The notes beneath the pieces were generated by a model, which saw only the letters and a list, made by a program, of their open reading frames with translations, was not told where the DNA came from and ran no database searches. The translations under genes were made by a program, and so were the position numbers. 64,000 nt of DNA from Polymorphum gilvum SL003B-26A1 (lineage in GTDB: Bacteria; Pseudomonadota; Alphaproteobacteria; Rhizobiales; Stappiaceae): NCBI RefSeq assembly GCF_000192745.1, contig NC_015259.1:3859001-3923000 (forward strand). Reading direction: 5' to 3'. Positions 17,718-26,943 of the stretch are shown here, one piece after another. Numbering within the stretch: the first letter of the stretch is position 1; each line of letters starts with the position of its first letter.

Positions 17718-18590
17718 CTAAAGGACCTTGCCGCGCAGCAGCCCGGTCGGGCGTACCAGCAGCACGAGAAGCAGGATCGAGAAGGCCATGGCTGCCTTGT
17801 ACTCGGTCGGCAGAACCAGGACCGACAGTTCCTCGGCAATGCCGACGACGAGGCCACCGAGCACCGCACCCTCGACCCGGCCGACGCCGCCGAGGATGGC
17901 GGCGGCGAACATGGGCAGAAGCATGTGCCAGCCCATCATCGACTTCACCTCGGTGTTGAGGCCGAGGAAGACGCCGGCGGCCGCGCACAGAGCGCCGGAA
18001 ATCAGCCAGGTGAGCGTGACGACCTTGCGGTTGTCGATGCCCGACAGCAGGGCCAGGTTCGGGTTGTCGGACATGGCGCGCATGGCCTTGCCCCACTTGG
18101 AGCGGGCGAGAAACAACTGCAGGGCGCCGACCAACGCCAGCATGGCGAGCACCGTGTAGATCTCGCGGTCGCGCAGCCTGAGGCCGAAATAGTCCTCCGG
18201 CCGAACGATGCCGCGCACGTAGGTCTGGGTGTCGACGCCCCAGATCACCTGCACCACGGCACGGATCATCAGCGCCACGCCGAGCGACGACATGACGGTG
18301 ACGATCTTCGGCCGGGCACGCAGATGCTCGTAGAAGGTCCGGTCGATGCCGACCGCGACCAAGGCGGTGACCACCACGGCCACCGGCAAGGCCGCGAGCG
18401 GCGGGATCCCGAAGCCGGTGACGGCCGCCAGGGCGACGAAGGCGCCCAGGGTGGCGAGATCGCCGTGGGCGAGATGGGCATAGCGCAGGATGGCGAAGAT
18501 CAGCGTGATGCCGACGGCGCCGAGCGCATAGATCGAGCCGATGACGAGGCCCGGCACGAGGTAGAAGTTGACAAGATCGAGAACGGTCAT
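17718..18590 (-). CDS. livH: Branched-chain amino acid ABC transporter permease LivH
   Basis: A 290-residue permease of the LivH type, with the family motif YALGAVGITLIFAILRYAHL and GDLATLGAF near the N terminus and the coupling loop RSKWGKAMRAMSDNPNLALL. It forms the heteromeric channel with LivM. It lies 16 bp after livF and 13 bp before livM on the minus strand, clearly in the same operon. Confidence 0.9.
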   Translation of the reverse strand: MTVLDLVNFYLVPGLVIGSIYALGAVGITLIFAILRYAHLAHGDLATLGAFVALAAVTGFGIPPLAALPVAVVVTALVAVGIDRTFYEHLRARPKIVTVMSSLGVALMIRAVVQVIWGVDTQTYVRGIVRPEDYFGLRLRDREIYTVLAMLALVGALQLFLARSKWGKAMRAMSDNPNLALLSGIDNRKVVTLTWLISGALCAAAGVFLGLNTEVKSMMGWHMLLPMFAAAILGGVGRVEGAVLGGLVVGIAEELSVLVLPTEYKAAMAFSILLLVLLVRPTGLLRGKVL

Positions 18591-18606
18591 GATGTGCCCT
18601 GCCCCC

Positions 18607-19314
18607 TCAGCCGCCGAGGAACATTTCGGCGACCTCACGGTCGGCCAAAAGCGCGCTGCCGGTGCCCTCGTGGCGGTTGGCGCCGGCGGCGAGGACATAG
18701 CCGCGGTCGGCGAAGGCCAGGGCCTGCTTGGCGTGCTGCTCGACCAGCAGGATGGCGACGCCGGTATCGCGCACGTCGCGACTGATCTGGAAGATCTGCT
18801 CCATGTATTTCGGCGACAGGCCGGCGGTCGGCTCGTCGAGCAGCAACAGCTTGGGATCGAGCATCAGCGCCCGGCCCATGGCGACCATCTGGCGCTGGCC
18901 GCCGGACAGATTGCCGGCGAGCGTGCGGTGGCGTTCCTTCAGGTCGGGAAAAAGGCTGTAGACCCGGTCGAAGGCGGCCGACAGGTCGCCCTTGCGCAGG
19001 AAGGCGCCCATCTCGAGGTTCTCGTGGATGGTCATCTCGCGGAAGATGTTGTCGACCTGCGGCACGTAGCAGATGCCGCGCTGGACGATGCGGTTGGGCG
19101 CCCAGCCGGTGATGTCGCCGCCGTCGAACACGATGCTGCCGCGGCGGATGCGCAGCAGGCCGAAGATCGCCTTCATCGCCGTCGACTTGCCGGCGCCGTT
19201 GGGACCGACGATGACGACGATTTCGCGCTCGCCGACATGCAGCGAGACGCCCTGCAGGATGTCGGCGTCGCCGTAGCCGCCGCTCAGCTCCCGCATGTCG
19301 AGAAGCGCGCTCAT
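18607..19314 (-). CDS. livF: Branched-chain amino acid ABC transporter ATPase LivF
   Basis: A 235-residue ATPase: Walker A GPNGAGKST, signature LSGGQRQMVAMGRAL, Walker B LLLLDEPTAGLSP and switch His in LLVEQHAKQAL. The start SALLDMRELSGGYGDAD is typical of LivF. Its ATG overlaps the livG stop by 4 bp, coupling translation of the two ATPase subunits. Confidence 0.9.
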   Translation of the reverse strand: MSALLDMRELSGGYGDADILQGVSLHVGEREIVVIVGPNGAGKSTAMKAIFGLLRIRRGSIVFDGGDITGWAPNRIVQRGICYVPQVDNIFREMTIHENLEMGAFLRKGDLSAAFDRVYSLFPDLKERHRTLAGNLSGGQRQMVAMGRALMLDPKLLLLDEPTAGLSPKYMEQIFQISRDVRDTGVAILLVEQHAKQALAFADRGYVLAAGANRHEGTGSALLADREVAEMFLGG

Positions 19315-20081
19315 GCCGCATCTCCCACGGTCTCGCCAAGGTAGGCTTCCAGCACGCGCGGATCGGCACGCACGGTCTGGAAATCGCCCTCTATCAGCAC
19401 CTTTCCCTCGGCCATGCAGATGACCGGAGCGCACAGCTTCTGGATCATTTCCATGTCGTGCTCGATCAGGATGAAAGTGTAGCCGCGCTCCTCGTTGAGG
19501 ATGCGGATCTTGTCCTCGAGCTTGCGCAGCAAGGTGCGGTTGACGCCCGCCGCCGGCTCGTCGAGCAGCACCAGCCTAGCATCGGTCATCATTGTGCGGC
19601 CGAGTTCCAGCAGCTTCTTCTGGCCGCCGGACAGATTGCCGGCGCGCTCGTGGGCGACATGGGTCAGTTCGAGGAACTCCAGCGCCTCCCAGGCGAGACG
19701 CTCCACCTTCGCCTCCGCCGCCCTGACCCGGCCCCAGGACAGCCAGTTGGCGAACAGGCTTTCGCCCGGTTGGGCCGGCGGCACCATCATCAGGTTCTCC
19801 AGCGCCGTCAGCCGGTGGAACTCATGCGGTATCTGGAAGGTGCGCACGAGGCCCTTGTGAAACAGCGCGTCGCTGGACAGGCCCGTGACCTCCTCACCGA
19901 GGAAGCGGATGCTGCCGCTGACCGGGGGAAACGCGCCCGCGATCAGATTGAAGAGCGTGGTCTTTCCCGCCCCGTTCGGCCCGATCAGGCCGGTGATCGT
20001 TCCCGCTTCGACACGGAAGGAACATCTGTCGACGGCCCGAAAGCCGCCAAAATCCATGACAAGCTGGTCTAGCTCCAGCAT
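19311..20081 (-). CDS. livG: Branched-chain amino acid ABC transporter ATPase LivG
   Basis: A 256-residue ATPase opening MLELDQLVMDFGGFRAVD, with Walker A GPNGAGKTT, signature LSGGQKKLLELGRTM, Walker B LVLLDEPAAGVN and the LivG-type tail (AEGKVLIEGDFQTVRADPRV). It is the first transport gene after kynB (94-bp gap) and overlaps livF by 4 bp. Confidence 0.9.
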   Translation of the reverse strand: MLELDQLVMDFGGFRAVDRCSFRVEAGTITGLIGPNGAGKTTLFNLIAGAFPPVSGSIRFLGEEVTGLSSDALFHKGLVRTFQIPHEFHRLTALENLMMVPPAQPGESLFANWLSWGRVRAAEAKVERLAWEALEFLELTHVAHERAGNLSGGQKKLLELGRTMMTDARLVLLDEPAAGVNRTLLRKLEDKIRILNEERGYTFILIEHDMEMIQKLCAPVICMAEGKVLIEGDFQTVRADPRVLEAYLGETVGDAA

Positions 20082-20175
20082 TTACTCATCCCCGTCGCCG
20101 GCTGCGGTCCGCCCGGACCGGTTTCGCCGGCGGCCGCCCAGTTCTCGTTTGTTTTTTCCTTGCCGTTCCGGTGCG

Positions 20176-20817
20176 TCAGTCCGCGCGCAGCGGACGCAAC
20201 ACGGCTCGGACCGGTGCCGCATCGAGCCCTTCTAGCTTGATGGGCAGCGCAATCAACTCATAATCGCCGAATTCCACGTCCTGAAGGGCCAGATTTTCCA
20301 GAATCCGGAGGTCGTGACGCCGAGCAGCCCCATGCGCCGGCAGATCCTTCGAGGTATCCGGGTCGACGGAAGGCACATCGACGCCGACAAGGCGGACACC
20401 GCGCGCCGCCAGCAGGTCCATGGTCTCGGGCGCCAGGGCGCGGAAGCCGGCCGGCCACGCCAGCGGGTCGAGGCGCTCGGCGAGACGCAGCAGCACCCGT
20501 GCCGGGACGCCGTCGAGCGCCGGCTCGATGTCCTGCGGGCGGACCAGGGGGCCGTCGCCGCGCGCGTCGACCAGCCGGGCGGGACCGATGAAGTCGTCAA
20601 GGTCGAGCCGATCGATCGGCGCACCGTCCGGATCGTAGTGGAGCGGCGCGTCGGCATGGGCGCCACAGTGGCACGACATGGCGAACTCGGCGACATTGAC
20701 CGGGCATTGCGGCCCGATCGCAAAAGTCTGGGTCACCCGATAGGCGGCGTCGCCCGGGAAGACGGCCATGCCGAGACGGACGGCCGGCGTGATGTCGATG
20801 ATGCGGCCCAAAGGCAA
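20176..20817 (-). CDS. kynB: Kynurenine formamidase (cyclase family)
   Basis: A 213-residue metal-dependent hydrolase of the cyclase family, predicted to convert N-formyl-kynurenine to kynurenine and formate. The metal site is visible as CHCGAHADAPLHYDPDGAP near residues 48-62 (family HxGTHxDxP; Thr is Ala here), and the C-terminal ELIALPIKLEGLDAAPVRAV is typical of KynB. kynA and kynU lie 3-8 kb away, so the tryptophan-to-anthranilate genes are split by the GGDEF-EAL gene. It is placed directly upstream of liv genes on the same strand. Confidence 0.88.
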   Translation of the reverse strand: MPLGRIIDITPAVRLGMAVFPGDAAYRVTQTFAIGPQCPVNVAEFAMSCHCGAHADAPLHYDPDGAPIDRLDLDDFIGPARLVDARGDGPLVRPQDIEPALDGVPARVLLRLAERLDPLAWPAGFRALAPETMDLLAARGVRLVGVDVPSVDPDTSKDLPAHGAARRHDLRILENLALQDVEFGDYELIALPIKLEGLDAAPVRAVLRPLRAD

Positions 20818-21651
20818 TGCTCCCGTTCCCGGTCATGCAGCGCGACACTCTGTCCCAGCCCGCTGTCCCGGCCCGCTGTCCCGGCACATGCCCGAGATCC
20901 GACCTGCGCTGGCATGGCGCCACGGTGGAAACCTTATCCGAGGGACGACCGCAGCCGCAATGCGCAGCCGATACGGCGCGCATCCCGCGCCCCCGGCACC
21001 TGTGCAACCGCCGGCTCCGGAGGCGCTCGCGGTTGCGCGGCTCAGGCTTCTCCAGCGCGCACCAGACGCTTTCAATGTGTGCAGCGCACGCCTTTGCGAC
21101 CCCTTGCGACACGGATACACCGACGCACGGACAGTCGTCTTGAATACAAATCGATCACAACTTGTATTTTTACTTTATATTATACCATATATAATTTATA
21201 AATATTCAAATATATGAAAAATATACTAACAATACACTTTAGTGATTAGGGGGAAGCAAATCCACAGAATGAAACGACGCATACAATCTATACAACCGAG
21301 AATTGCGCGCGTCTGGGTAGCTCCTCTCGGCAATCGCGTCGCCTTCCGTCTCCCGCTGGATTTCAACCCTCGGCAATTCTATCAGCTGCCGATCGAAAAG
21401 ACTTCGATCCTTACGAAGACTTCCAACCAAGCCAGCACCACCAACGGAACATATTTCATATCTCATTGAATTCTTAAGATTTAATCTCCTGTTAACCATC
21501 CCCGTTAATCGATAGCCCATATATTCATGCGATATTGGAACAGTCAGGCTGCAATTCGAGATTGCGCCGCGGACGATGCAGGAAAGGACACGAGGGCGGC
21601 GGGCATCGGCTGCAGCAACCAGTGCAGCAGCGAAGCGAAACCGGAACGGAC
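20818..21651. other. Gene-free 0.8-kb region with an AT-rich core
   Basis: No gene is supported here. The first 320 bp are GC-rich with a short tandem repeat (CCCGCTGTCCCGG twice near 20870). Bases about 21140-21240 are unusually AT-rich for this genome. Beyond them lies the CtrA-type box ahead of the GGDEF-EAL gene. Short open frames here (for example 21242-21469) have no ribosome site or family likeness. Confidence 0.5.
21481..21499 (+). promoter_or_regulatory. CtrA-type binding box upstream of the GGDEF-EAL gene
   Basis: TTAA at 21481-21484, seven bases, TTAA at 21492-21495: a perfect TTAA-N7-TTAA CtrA consensus, with the second half extended to TTAACCAT. It lies about 155 bp before the chosen start of a c-di-GMP gene, a common type of CtrA target in alphaproteobacteria. 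Confidence 0.55.
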
Positions 21652-23739
21652 ATGGTCAGCAAAGGCGACTGCCCCGAAATTCATCAAGTGCTCGACCGGG
21701 ACCTCCTGCTGCACCAGGCGGACCGCATCGCCACGGCGCTGTGGGTTTACGACTTCGATCGCAAGCGGGTGCTGTGGGCCAACCGCGCCGCGCTCGACAT
21801 CTGGGACGCGGAGTCCATGGAGGCGCTGCGCGCCCGCGACCTCGGGCTGGACATGTCGCGCAGCGTCGCGGAGCAGCTGAACCAGTACAAGAACGATTTC
21901 AAACGGCGCGACGTCGCCTTTTCCGAGGTCTGGACGATCTATCCGAACGACGTGCCGAAGACCGTCAAGGTCGTCTATCGCGGCCTGCACCTCAAGGACG
22001 GCCGCATGGCGATGCTGTGCGAGGGCAAGATCAATCACGAGAGCCAGCCGGACACCCTGCGCAGCGCGGAGGCGCTGTTGCACACGCCGGTGATGATCTC
22101 CATGTTCGCCAGCGACGGCGAGCCGCTGTACCGCAACCCGGCTTCGCGCGCTTCGCAGATCGATCCCGACACCACGCTGCAGAACCGGCTGGTCGATTGC
22201 GGCGAGGCCGCCGCGCTGGCGACCGCGCTCAAGGACGGCAAGGACTGCCGCATCATCGCCCGGACGCGAACGAACCGCGGCATCCGCTGGCACGAGATCA
22301 CCGCGCGCACCTGCAAGGACGCGGTCACCGGCGTACCGGCCTATCTGGTCAGCGAGATCGACGTCACCGAACTGAAGGAGACGGAAGAGCGGGCGCAGTA
22401 TCTCGCCGACAACGACTTCCTGACCGGCCTGCCGAACCGCAGCTACCTGCAGACGCACCTGCCGCCGCTGATCGTCGAATCGGTCGATCAGGACCAGCCG
22501 CTCTACCTCTATTTCATCGACCTCGACGGCTTCAAGGCGGTCAACGATACGCTCGGCCACACCACCGGCGACCTGCTGCTGCGCGCCGTTGCCGGACGGC
22601 TGTCCGGCTTCGTCGGCGAGCGCGGCATCGTCGCCCGGCTCGGCGGCGACGAATTCCTGGTCTGCATTCCCGACCGGTCGGGCACGCTCAACGCGCAGGA
22701 CTTCGGCCGCCAACTGCTCGACCTGTTCCTCGAGCCGATCGACATCAGCGGCCACGTCCTGCAGGTGACCCTGGCCGTCGGGCTCAGCATCTGCCCCGAC
22801 GACGGCCGCGACATGGACACCCTGATGCGCCATTGCGATCTCGCGCTCTACGAGGCCAAGACCGACCGGGCCAACCGCTGCACCCAGTTCTCGATGGACC
22901 TGCGCGAGCGCATGGAAGAGAAGATCGCGCTGGAGAAGGACCTGCTGCGCGCGCTCGACAGGGGCGAGTTCGTGATGTTCTACCAGCCGCGCCTGTGCGT
23001 GCAGACCGGGCGCATCCTGTCGGCGGAAGCGCTGCTGCGCTGGCAGCATCCGGAGCGCGGCCTGCTCGGGCCGAGTCTGTTCATCCAGGCCTGCGAAGAG
23101 ATGGGCCTGATCATCGACGTCGGCGAGTGGGTCTACCGGACCGTCGCGCGCCAGCAGCGCGAGCTCGGCGAGGCGGGGATCGACATCTCGCTGTCGATCA
23201 ACCTGTCGCCGCGCCAGTTCTCCGATCCGGAGTTGATCGAGAAGATCCTGCGCCTGCCGGAGGAAACCGGCTGCGCTGCCAAGCGGCTCGGCTTCGAGAT
23301 CACCGAGTCGGTGCTGCTCGGCGACAGCGAGGCGATCCGCACCGCCCTGCGCCGGATGAAGGCCAAGGGCTTCGAGATCATCATCGACGATTTCGGCACC
23401 GGCTATTCCAACCTCGCCTATCTGCAGAAATACCCGATCGGGGTGCTGAAGATCGACCAGACCTTCATCAAGAACATCCGGACGAGCGAACCGATCACGC
23501 GCCTGATCCTGTCACTCGGCAACGTGCTCAACGTGCGTGTCGTGGCCGAGGGCGTGGAGACACGCGAGCAGCTCGACTGGCTGGTGGAGAACGGCTGCGA
23601 CGAATACCAGGGCTACTATTTCAGCCGACCGCTGCCGCTGGCCGAGTTCGTCGAGCTGTACCGGACCCAGCAGCGGCTCGAGCCGCACCTGAAGATGGTG
23701 ACGCCGAAACAGCCCGGGCGCGTGCTGCGCTCGACCTGA
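21652..23739 (+). CDS. PAS-GGDEF-EAL cyclic-di-GMP signalling protein
   Basis: About 695 residues. Two PAS-like segments (ATALWVYDFDRKRVLWANRA and a second ending in VSEIDVTELKETEERAQ) lead into a GGDEF diguanylate cyclase domain and an EAL phosphodiesterase domain. Both signatures are intact: RLGGDEFLV, and AEALLRWQHP with IDDFGTGYSNLAYLQ and LKIDQTFIKN, so either activity is possible. No membrane helix is seen, so it is probably cytoplasmic. The start is placed at MVSKGDCPEI, where PAS-like sequence begins; an in-frame ATG at 21535 would add 39 residues without family character. A CtrA-type box upstream suggests cell-cycle control. Confidence 0.88.
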   Translation: MVSKGDCPEIHQVLDRDLLLHQADRIATALWVYDFDRKRVLWANRAALDIWDAESMEALRARDLGLDMSRSVAEQLNQYKNDFKRRDVAFSEVWTIYPNDVPKTVKVVYRGLHLKDGRMAMLCEGKINHESQPDTLRSAEALLHTPVMISMFASDGEPLYRNPASRASQIDPDTTLQNRLVDCGEAAALATALKDGKDCRIIARTRTNRGIRWHEITARTCKDAVTGVPAYLVSEIDVTELKETEERAQYLADNDFLTGLPNRSYLQTHLPPLIVESVDQDQPLYLYFIDLDGFKAVNDTLGHTTGDLLLRAVAGRLSGFVGERGIVARLGGDEFLVCIPDRSGTLNAQDFGRQLLDLFLEPIDISGHVLQVTLAVGLSICPDDGRDMDTLMRHCDLALYEAKTDRANRCTQFSMDLRERMEEKIALEKDLLRALDRGEFVMFYQPRLCVQTGRILSAEALLRWQHPERGLLGPSLFIQACEEMGLIIDVGEWVYRTVARQQRELGEAGIDISLSINLSPRQFSDPELIEKILRLPEETGCAAKRLGFEITESVLLGDSEAIRTALRRMKAKGFEIIIDDFGTGYSNLAYLQKYPIGVLKIDQTFIKNIRTSEPITRLILSLGNVLNVRVVAEGVETREQLDWLVENGCDEYQGYYFSRPLPLAEFVELYRTQQRLEPHLKMVTPKQPGRVLRST

Positions 23740-23751
23740 CGGCGGCCGCCA

Positions 23752-23863
23752 GAACCCTTTCCGATCAAGCGGAGCCGCTTGATCGACAAGAATTCGCTCC
23801 AGCTTGGTCACTGGAGCATATTCTTACCGGCCGGATCGATTCGATCCGGCCGGAATATGCTTT
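23752..23863. repeat. Dispersed palindromic repeat, copy B
   Basis: Second copy of the three-hairpin element at 14912-15033. Shared parts include CGCTTGATCGACAAGAA and CGCTCCAG...CTGGAGCATA. The terminal stem is changed in both arms (CATATTCTTACCGGCCGGA against TCCGGCCGGAATATG) yet still pairs. It fills the gap between convergent GGDEF-EAL and kynA genes and reaches the kynA stop codon, so it may act as a terminator or 3' stabiliser. Confidence 0.8.
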
Positions 23864-24725
23864 AAAGATCGGCGCGCAGATCCCACAGTTCCGGGAACAG
23901 CACGACATCGAGCATACGGCGCAGATAGGTGACGCCGCTGGTGCCGCCGGTGCCGCGCTTGAAGCCGATGACGCGCTCCACCGTGGTGACGTGATTGAAG
24001 CGCCAGCGGCGGAAATAGTCCTCGAAATCGACCAGCTTCTCGGCCAGTTCGTAGAACGGCCAGTAGCGCTGCGGGTCGCGGTAGACCGCCGTCCATGCCG
24101 CGCGGACGCTGTCGTCAGCCACATAGGGCTGCGACACGTCGCGGCTGCGGACGGCATCGGAGATCTCGAAGCCGGTGCGCGCGAGCAGGCGGACGGCCTC
24201 GTCGTAGAGGCTGGTGTCGCGGCGGATCCGCTCCAGCCAGGCATGGACCTCCGGCACGTGCTCGTGCGGGCGCAGCATGGCCGGGTTCTTGTTGCCGACC
24301 ATGAACTCGATGGCGCGGTACTGGTAGGACTGGAAACCCGAGGACTGGCCGAGCGCGGTGCGGAAAGCGGTGTAGTCGCTCGGCGTCATGGTACGCAGCA
24401 CGTCCCAGGCGGAGTTGAGCTGCTCGAAGATGCGCGCGGTACGGGTCAGCAGCTTGAACGCCGGCTGCAGGCAGCCGTCGGCGATGTTCGCCTTGGCGGC
24501 GGCAAGCTCGTGGAGGGCGAGCTTCATCCACAGCTCCGAAGTCTGGTGCTGGACGATGAACAGCAGTTCGTCGTGAGCGTCGGACAGCGGCTTCTGCGCC
24601 GACAGGATCGCGTCGAGAGACAGATAGTCGCCATAGGACATGCGGCCATCGAAGCGCATCTGGGCGCCGTCCCCGGCCGGATCGAAGGGGGTGGTGTCGA
24701 AGGGCGTGGTGTCGGGGCCGGTCAT
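23862..24725 (-). CDS. kynA: Tryptophan 2,3-dioxygenase
   Basis: Haem enzyme of 287 residues that opens the indole ring of tryptophan to N-formyl-kynurenine. Family signatures are [37 protein letters not shown], and the haem-ligand His in [20 protein letters not shown]. Length matches bacterial TDO. The start [10 protein letters not shown] overlaps the kynU stop by 1 bp (TGATG). With KynB and KynU it takes tryptophan to anthranilate. Confidence 0.93.
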   Translation of the reverse strand: MTGPDTTPFDTTPFDPAGDGAQMRFDGRMSYGDYLSLDAILSAQKPLSDAHDELLFIVQHQTSELWMKLALHELAAAKANIADGCLQPAFKLLTRTARIFEQLNSAWDVLRTMTPSDYTAFRTALGQSSGFQSYQYRAIEFMVGNKNPAMLRPHEHVPEVHAWLERIRRDTSLYDEAVRLLARTGFEISDAVRSRDVSQPYVADDSVRAAWTAVYRDPQRYWPFYELAEKLVDFEDYFRRWRFNHVTTVERVIGFKRGTGGTSGVTYLRRMLDVVLFPELWDLRADL

Positions 24726-25957
24726 CAGGTCACCTTGGCGCGGATCTTGAAGCGCGGGGCATCCCACGCGCGGGTGTCGAGGATGTCGGCGAGGATGTCG
24801 ACAGCGGCGAGAACGTCCGCATGGGAGACATACAACGGCGCGAAGCCGAAGCGGACGATGTCGGGAGCGCGGAAGTCGCCGATGACGCCGCGCTCGATCA
24901 GGGCCTGCATGAGCGCGTAGCCGTCGGCGAAGCGGAACGACACCTGGCTGCCGCGCGCCTGCGGATCGCGCGGGCTGGCGAGGACGAGCCCGGGACAGCG
25001 CGCTTCGACCTCGGTGCGGAACAGCTCGCAGAGGGAGATCGACCTGGCACGCAGGGCGGCCATATCGACATCGTCGAAGACGTCGAGCGCGGCGTCGAGC
25101 GCGGCCAGTGACAGGATCGGCGGCGTGCCGACGCGCATGCGGTCAGCGCCGGCGGCCGGGCGGTAGTCGAGATCGAAGGCGAAGGGCGCCTCGTGGCCCA
25201 TCCAGCCGGCAAGCGGCTGGACGGCCTCGGCCTGGTGGCGCGGCGCGACATAGAGGAAGGCCGGCGCGCCGGGGCCGCCGTTCAGATACTTGTAGCCGCA
25301 GCCGACGGCGAAGTCGGCGCCGGCACCGGCGAGATCGACCGGGAGGGCGCCGGCGGAGTGGGCAAGATCCCAGACCGCAAGGGCACCGGCAACATGCGCG
25401 GCGCGGGTCAGCGCAGCCATGTCGTGGCGGCGGCCGGTACGGTAGTCGACCTCGGTCAGCATCAGCACCGCAACGTCGGGACCGAGGGCACCGGCGACCT
25501 CCTCCGGCGCGACGACACGAAGCTCGTGGCCGCGGGCGAGCAGGTCCCTCAATCCCTGAGCCATGTAGAGGTCGGTCGGGAAATTGCCGGTGTCGGACAG
25601 GATCACCGTGCGGCCGGGGCGCAGGGCAAGCGCGGCGGCGAGCACCTTGAACAGGTTGACGGAGGTGGAATCGCCGGCGACGACCGTGCCGGACGCGGCG
25701 CCGACCAGGCGGGCGATACGATCGCCGACGCGGCGCGGCAGGTCGATCCAGTCGTGGTCGTTCCAGGCGCGGATCAGGCTCTGGCCCCATTGCGCGCGCA
25801 CCACCCCGGCGAGCCGCTCCGGGACATGGGCCGGCAGGGGACCGAGGGAATTCCCATCGAGATAGATCACGCCGGCAGGCAGCTCGAAGGCGGCGCGCTT
25901 GCGGCTGAGCGGATCTGCCGCATCGAGCGGATGGACGGCATCGGATCGGTCTTGCAT
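24725..25957 (-). CDS. kynU: Kynureninase
   Basis: PLP enzyme of 410 residues that cleaves kynurenine to anthranilate and alanine. Landmarks are [12 protein letters not shown] near the start, [29 protein letters not shown] and the PLP lysine in [19 protein letters not shown]. The start [10 protein letters not shown] lies downstream of a longer open frame that has no family character. It leads the kynU-kynA pair, divergent from a GntR regulator that is a good candidate for its control. Confidence 0.93.
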   Translation of the reverse strand: MQDRSDAVHPLDAADPLSRKRAAFELPAGVIYLDGNSLGPLPAHVPERLAGVVRAQWGQSLIRAWNDHDWIDLPRRVGDRIARLVGAASGTVVAGDSTSVNLFKVLAAALALRPGRTVILSDTGNFPTDLYMAQGLRDLLARGHELRVVAPEEVAGALGPDVAVLMLTEVDYRTGRRHDMAALTRAAHVAGALAVWDLAHSAGALPVDLAGAGADFAVGCGYKYLNGGPGAPAFLYVAPRHQAEAVQPLAGWMGHEAPFAFDLDYRPAAGADRMRVGTPPILSLAALDAALDVFDDVDMAALRARSISLCELFRTEVEARCPGLVLASPRDPQARGSQVSFRFADGYALMQALIERGVIGDFRAPDIVRFGFAPLYVSHADVLAAVDILADILDTRAWDAPRFKIRAKVT

Positions 25958-26093
25958 GGAATGGTCCTGCCTGTCGGGTGTCTTTCCGGCACTTTCACGA
26001 ACGCTAACAGCAGACAGGAGCAGTCGCAATGATTATATATAACATGATCGATCCTATATTTCTATCCGGAACCATCCGGCTGCGGAGAGTGGA

Positions 26094-26804
26094 ATGTCGA
26101 AGACCGAAGACGCCCATGCGACCGTGCGGGCCGCGATCCTGGACTGCCGCCTGCCGCCGGAGGCGCCGCTCGCCGTGTCGAGCCTGAAGGCGCGCTTCGG
26201 CTTCGGCTGGACGCCGCTTCGCGAAGCGCTGTCGCGGCTGGAGGCGGAGCGGCTGGTCGAGTTCCAACCCAACAAGGGCTACCGGGTCGCCGGCGTTTCC
26301 GCCGCCAGCCTGCGCGACCTGCAGGAGGCGCGCAGGGCGATCGAGATCCGGCTGCTGTCGCGTGCCATAGACCGCGGCGGCGAGGACTGGGAGGCGCAGA
26401 TCGTCGCCGCCCATCACCTGCTGGCCAAGGCGCCGGCGCCGTTTGCGAACGCGACGGTAGCCGAGGTCGGCGTCTGGGAGGCCCGCCACGACGCCTTCCA
26501 CGCCGCGCTGCTGGCCGGCGCCGAAGCGCCTTGGCTTGCCGCCTTCGCCGCCCAGGTGGCGGAGCAGCTGCGCCGCCACCACCGCTTCATGCTGCGCGCG
26601 CCGGAGGTCGCCGCGCGCCTTGCCGCCCCCGGCAACGACGCCCTGCGGCAGATCTTCGCCGACCATCTCGGCCTTGCCCATCACAGCGCGCTGATGGAGG
26701 CCACGTTGGCCCGGGACACGGCACGCGCCGAAGCCCTGCTGATCGAGCACATCGGCTTTTCGCTGGCCGTCTACGAGGCGCTGTGGCCGCAAGCGGGCGG
26801 CTGA
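26094..26804 (+). CDS. GntR-family (FCD) transcriptional regulator
   Basis: A 236-residue FadR-type regulator: an N-terminal winged helix with LKARFGFGWTPLREALSRLE, then an FCD ligand domain with metal-site histidines (ARHDAFHAALL, EHIGFSLAVYEAL). It is divergent from kynU across 136 bp that holds ATATA and TATAT arms flanking GATCGATC. Inference: it regulates kynUA, or sdaA 139 bp downstream. The effector is unknown. Confidence 0.8.
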   Translation: MSKTEDAHATVRAAILDCRLPPEAPLAVSSLKARFGFGWTPLREALSRLEAERLVEFQPNKGYRVAGVSAASLRDLQEARRAIEIRLLSRAIDRGGEDWEAQIVAAHHLLAKAPAPFANATVAEVGVWEARHDAFHAALLAGAEAPWLAAFAAQVAEQLRRHHRFMLRAPEVAARLAAPGNDALRQIFADHLGLAHHSALMEATLARDTARAEALLIEHIGFSLAVYEALWPQAGG

Positions 26805-26943
26805 GCGTTGCCTACCGGCCGTTCGCGACGCGGTTTTGCGACGCGATCCTGTCGCGAAAACGCCGGGTGCTGCAGTGCCGCGTGACGACGGCCGGAACTG
26901 CCGCCATGATCCGGCAACTTCGATCCACCGGCCCGGTGCCCCC

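Noticed and set aside
21242-21469. 75-residue frame in the AT-rich gap before the GGDEF-EAL gene
   Set aside because: No ribosome site, no hydrophobic or domain pattern, and overlapped by an equally weak frame on the other strand.
21544-23049. 501-codon minus-strand frame antisense to the GGDEF-EAL gene
   Set aside because: Composition is that of a codon-bias shadow; the plus-strand frame has complete PAS, GGDEF and EAL domains.
23512-23811. Similar short minus-strand frames over the two dispersed repeats (also at 14730-14972), both containing LVDQAxPLxRK
   Set aside because: The likeness comes from the repeat itself; the shared part is the hairpin DNA, not a conserved protein.
21576-24920. 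Very long open frame (over 1100 codons) on the plus strand across the GGDEF-EAL and kynA genes
   Set aside because: It is an out-of-frame shadow caused by high GC at third positions; Arg/Ala-rich, no family character, and it crosses genes on both strands.
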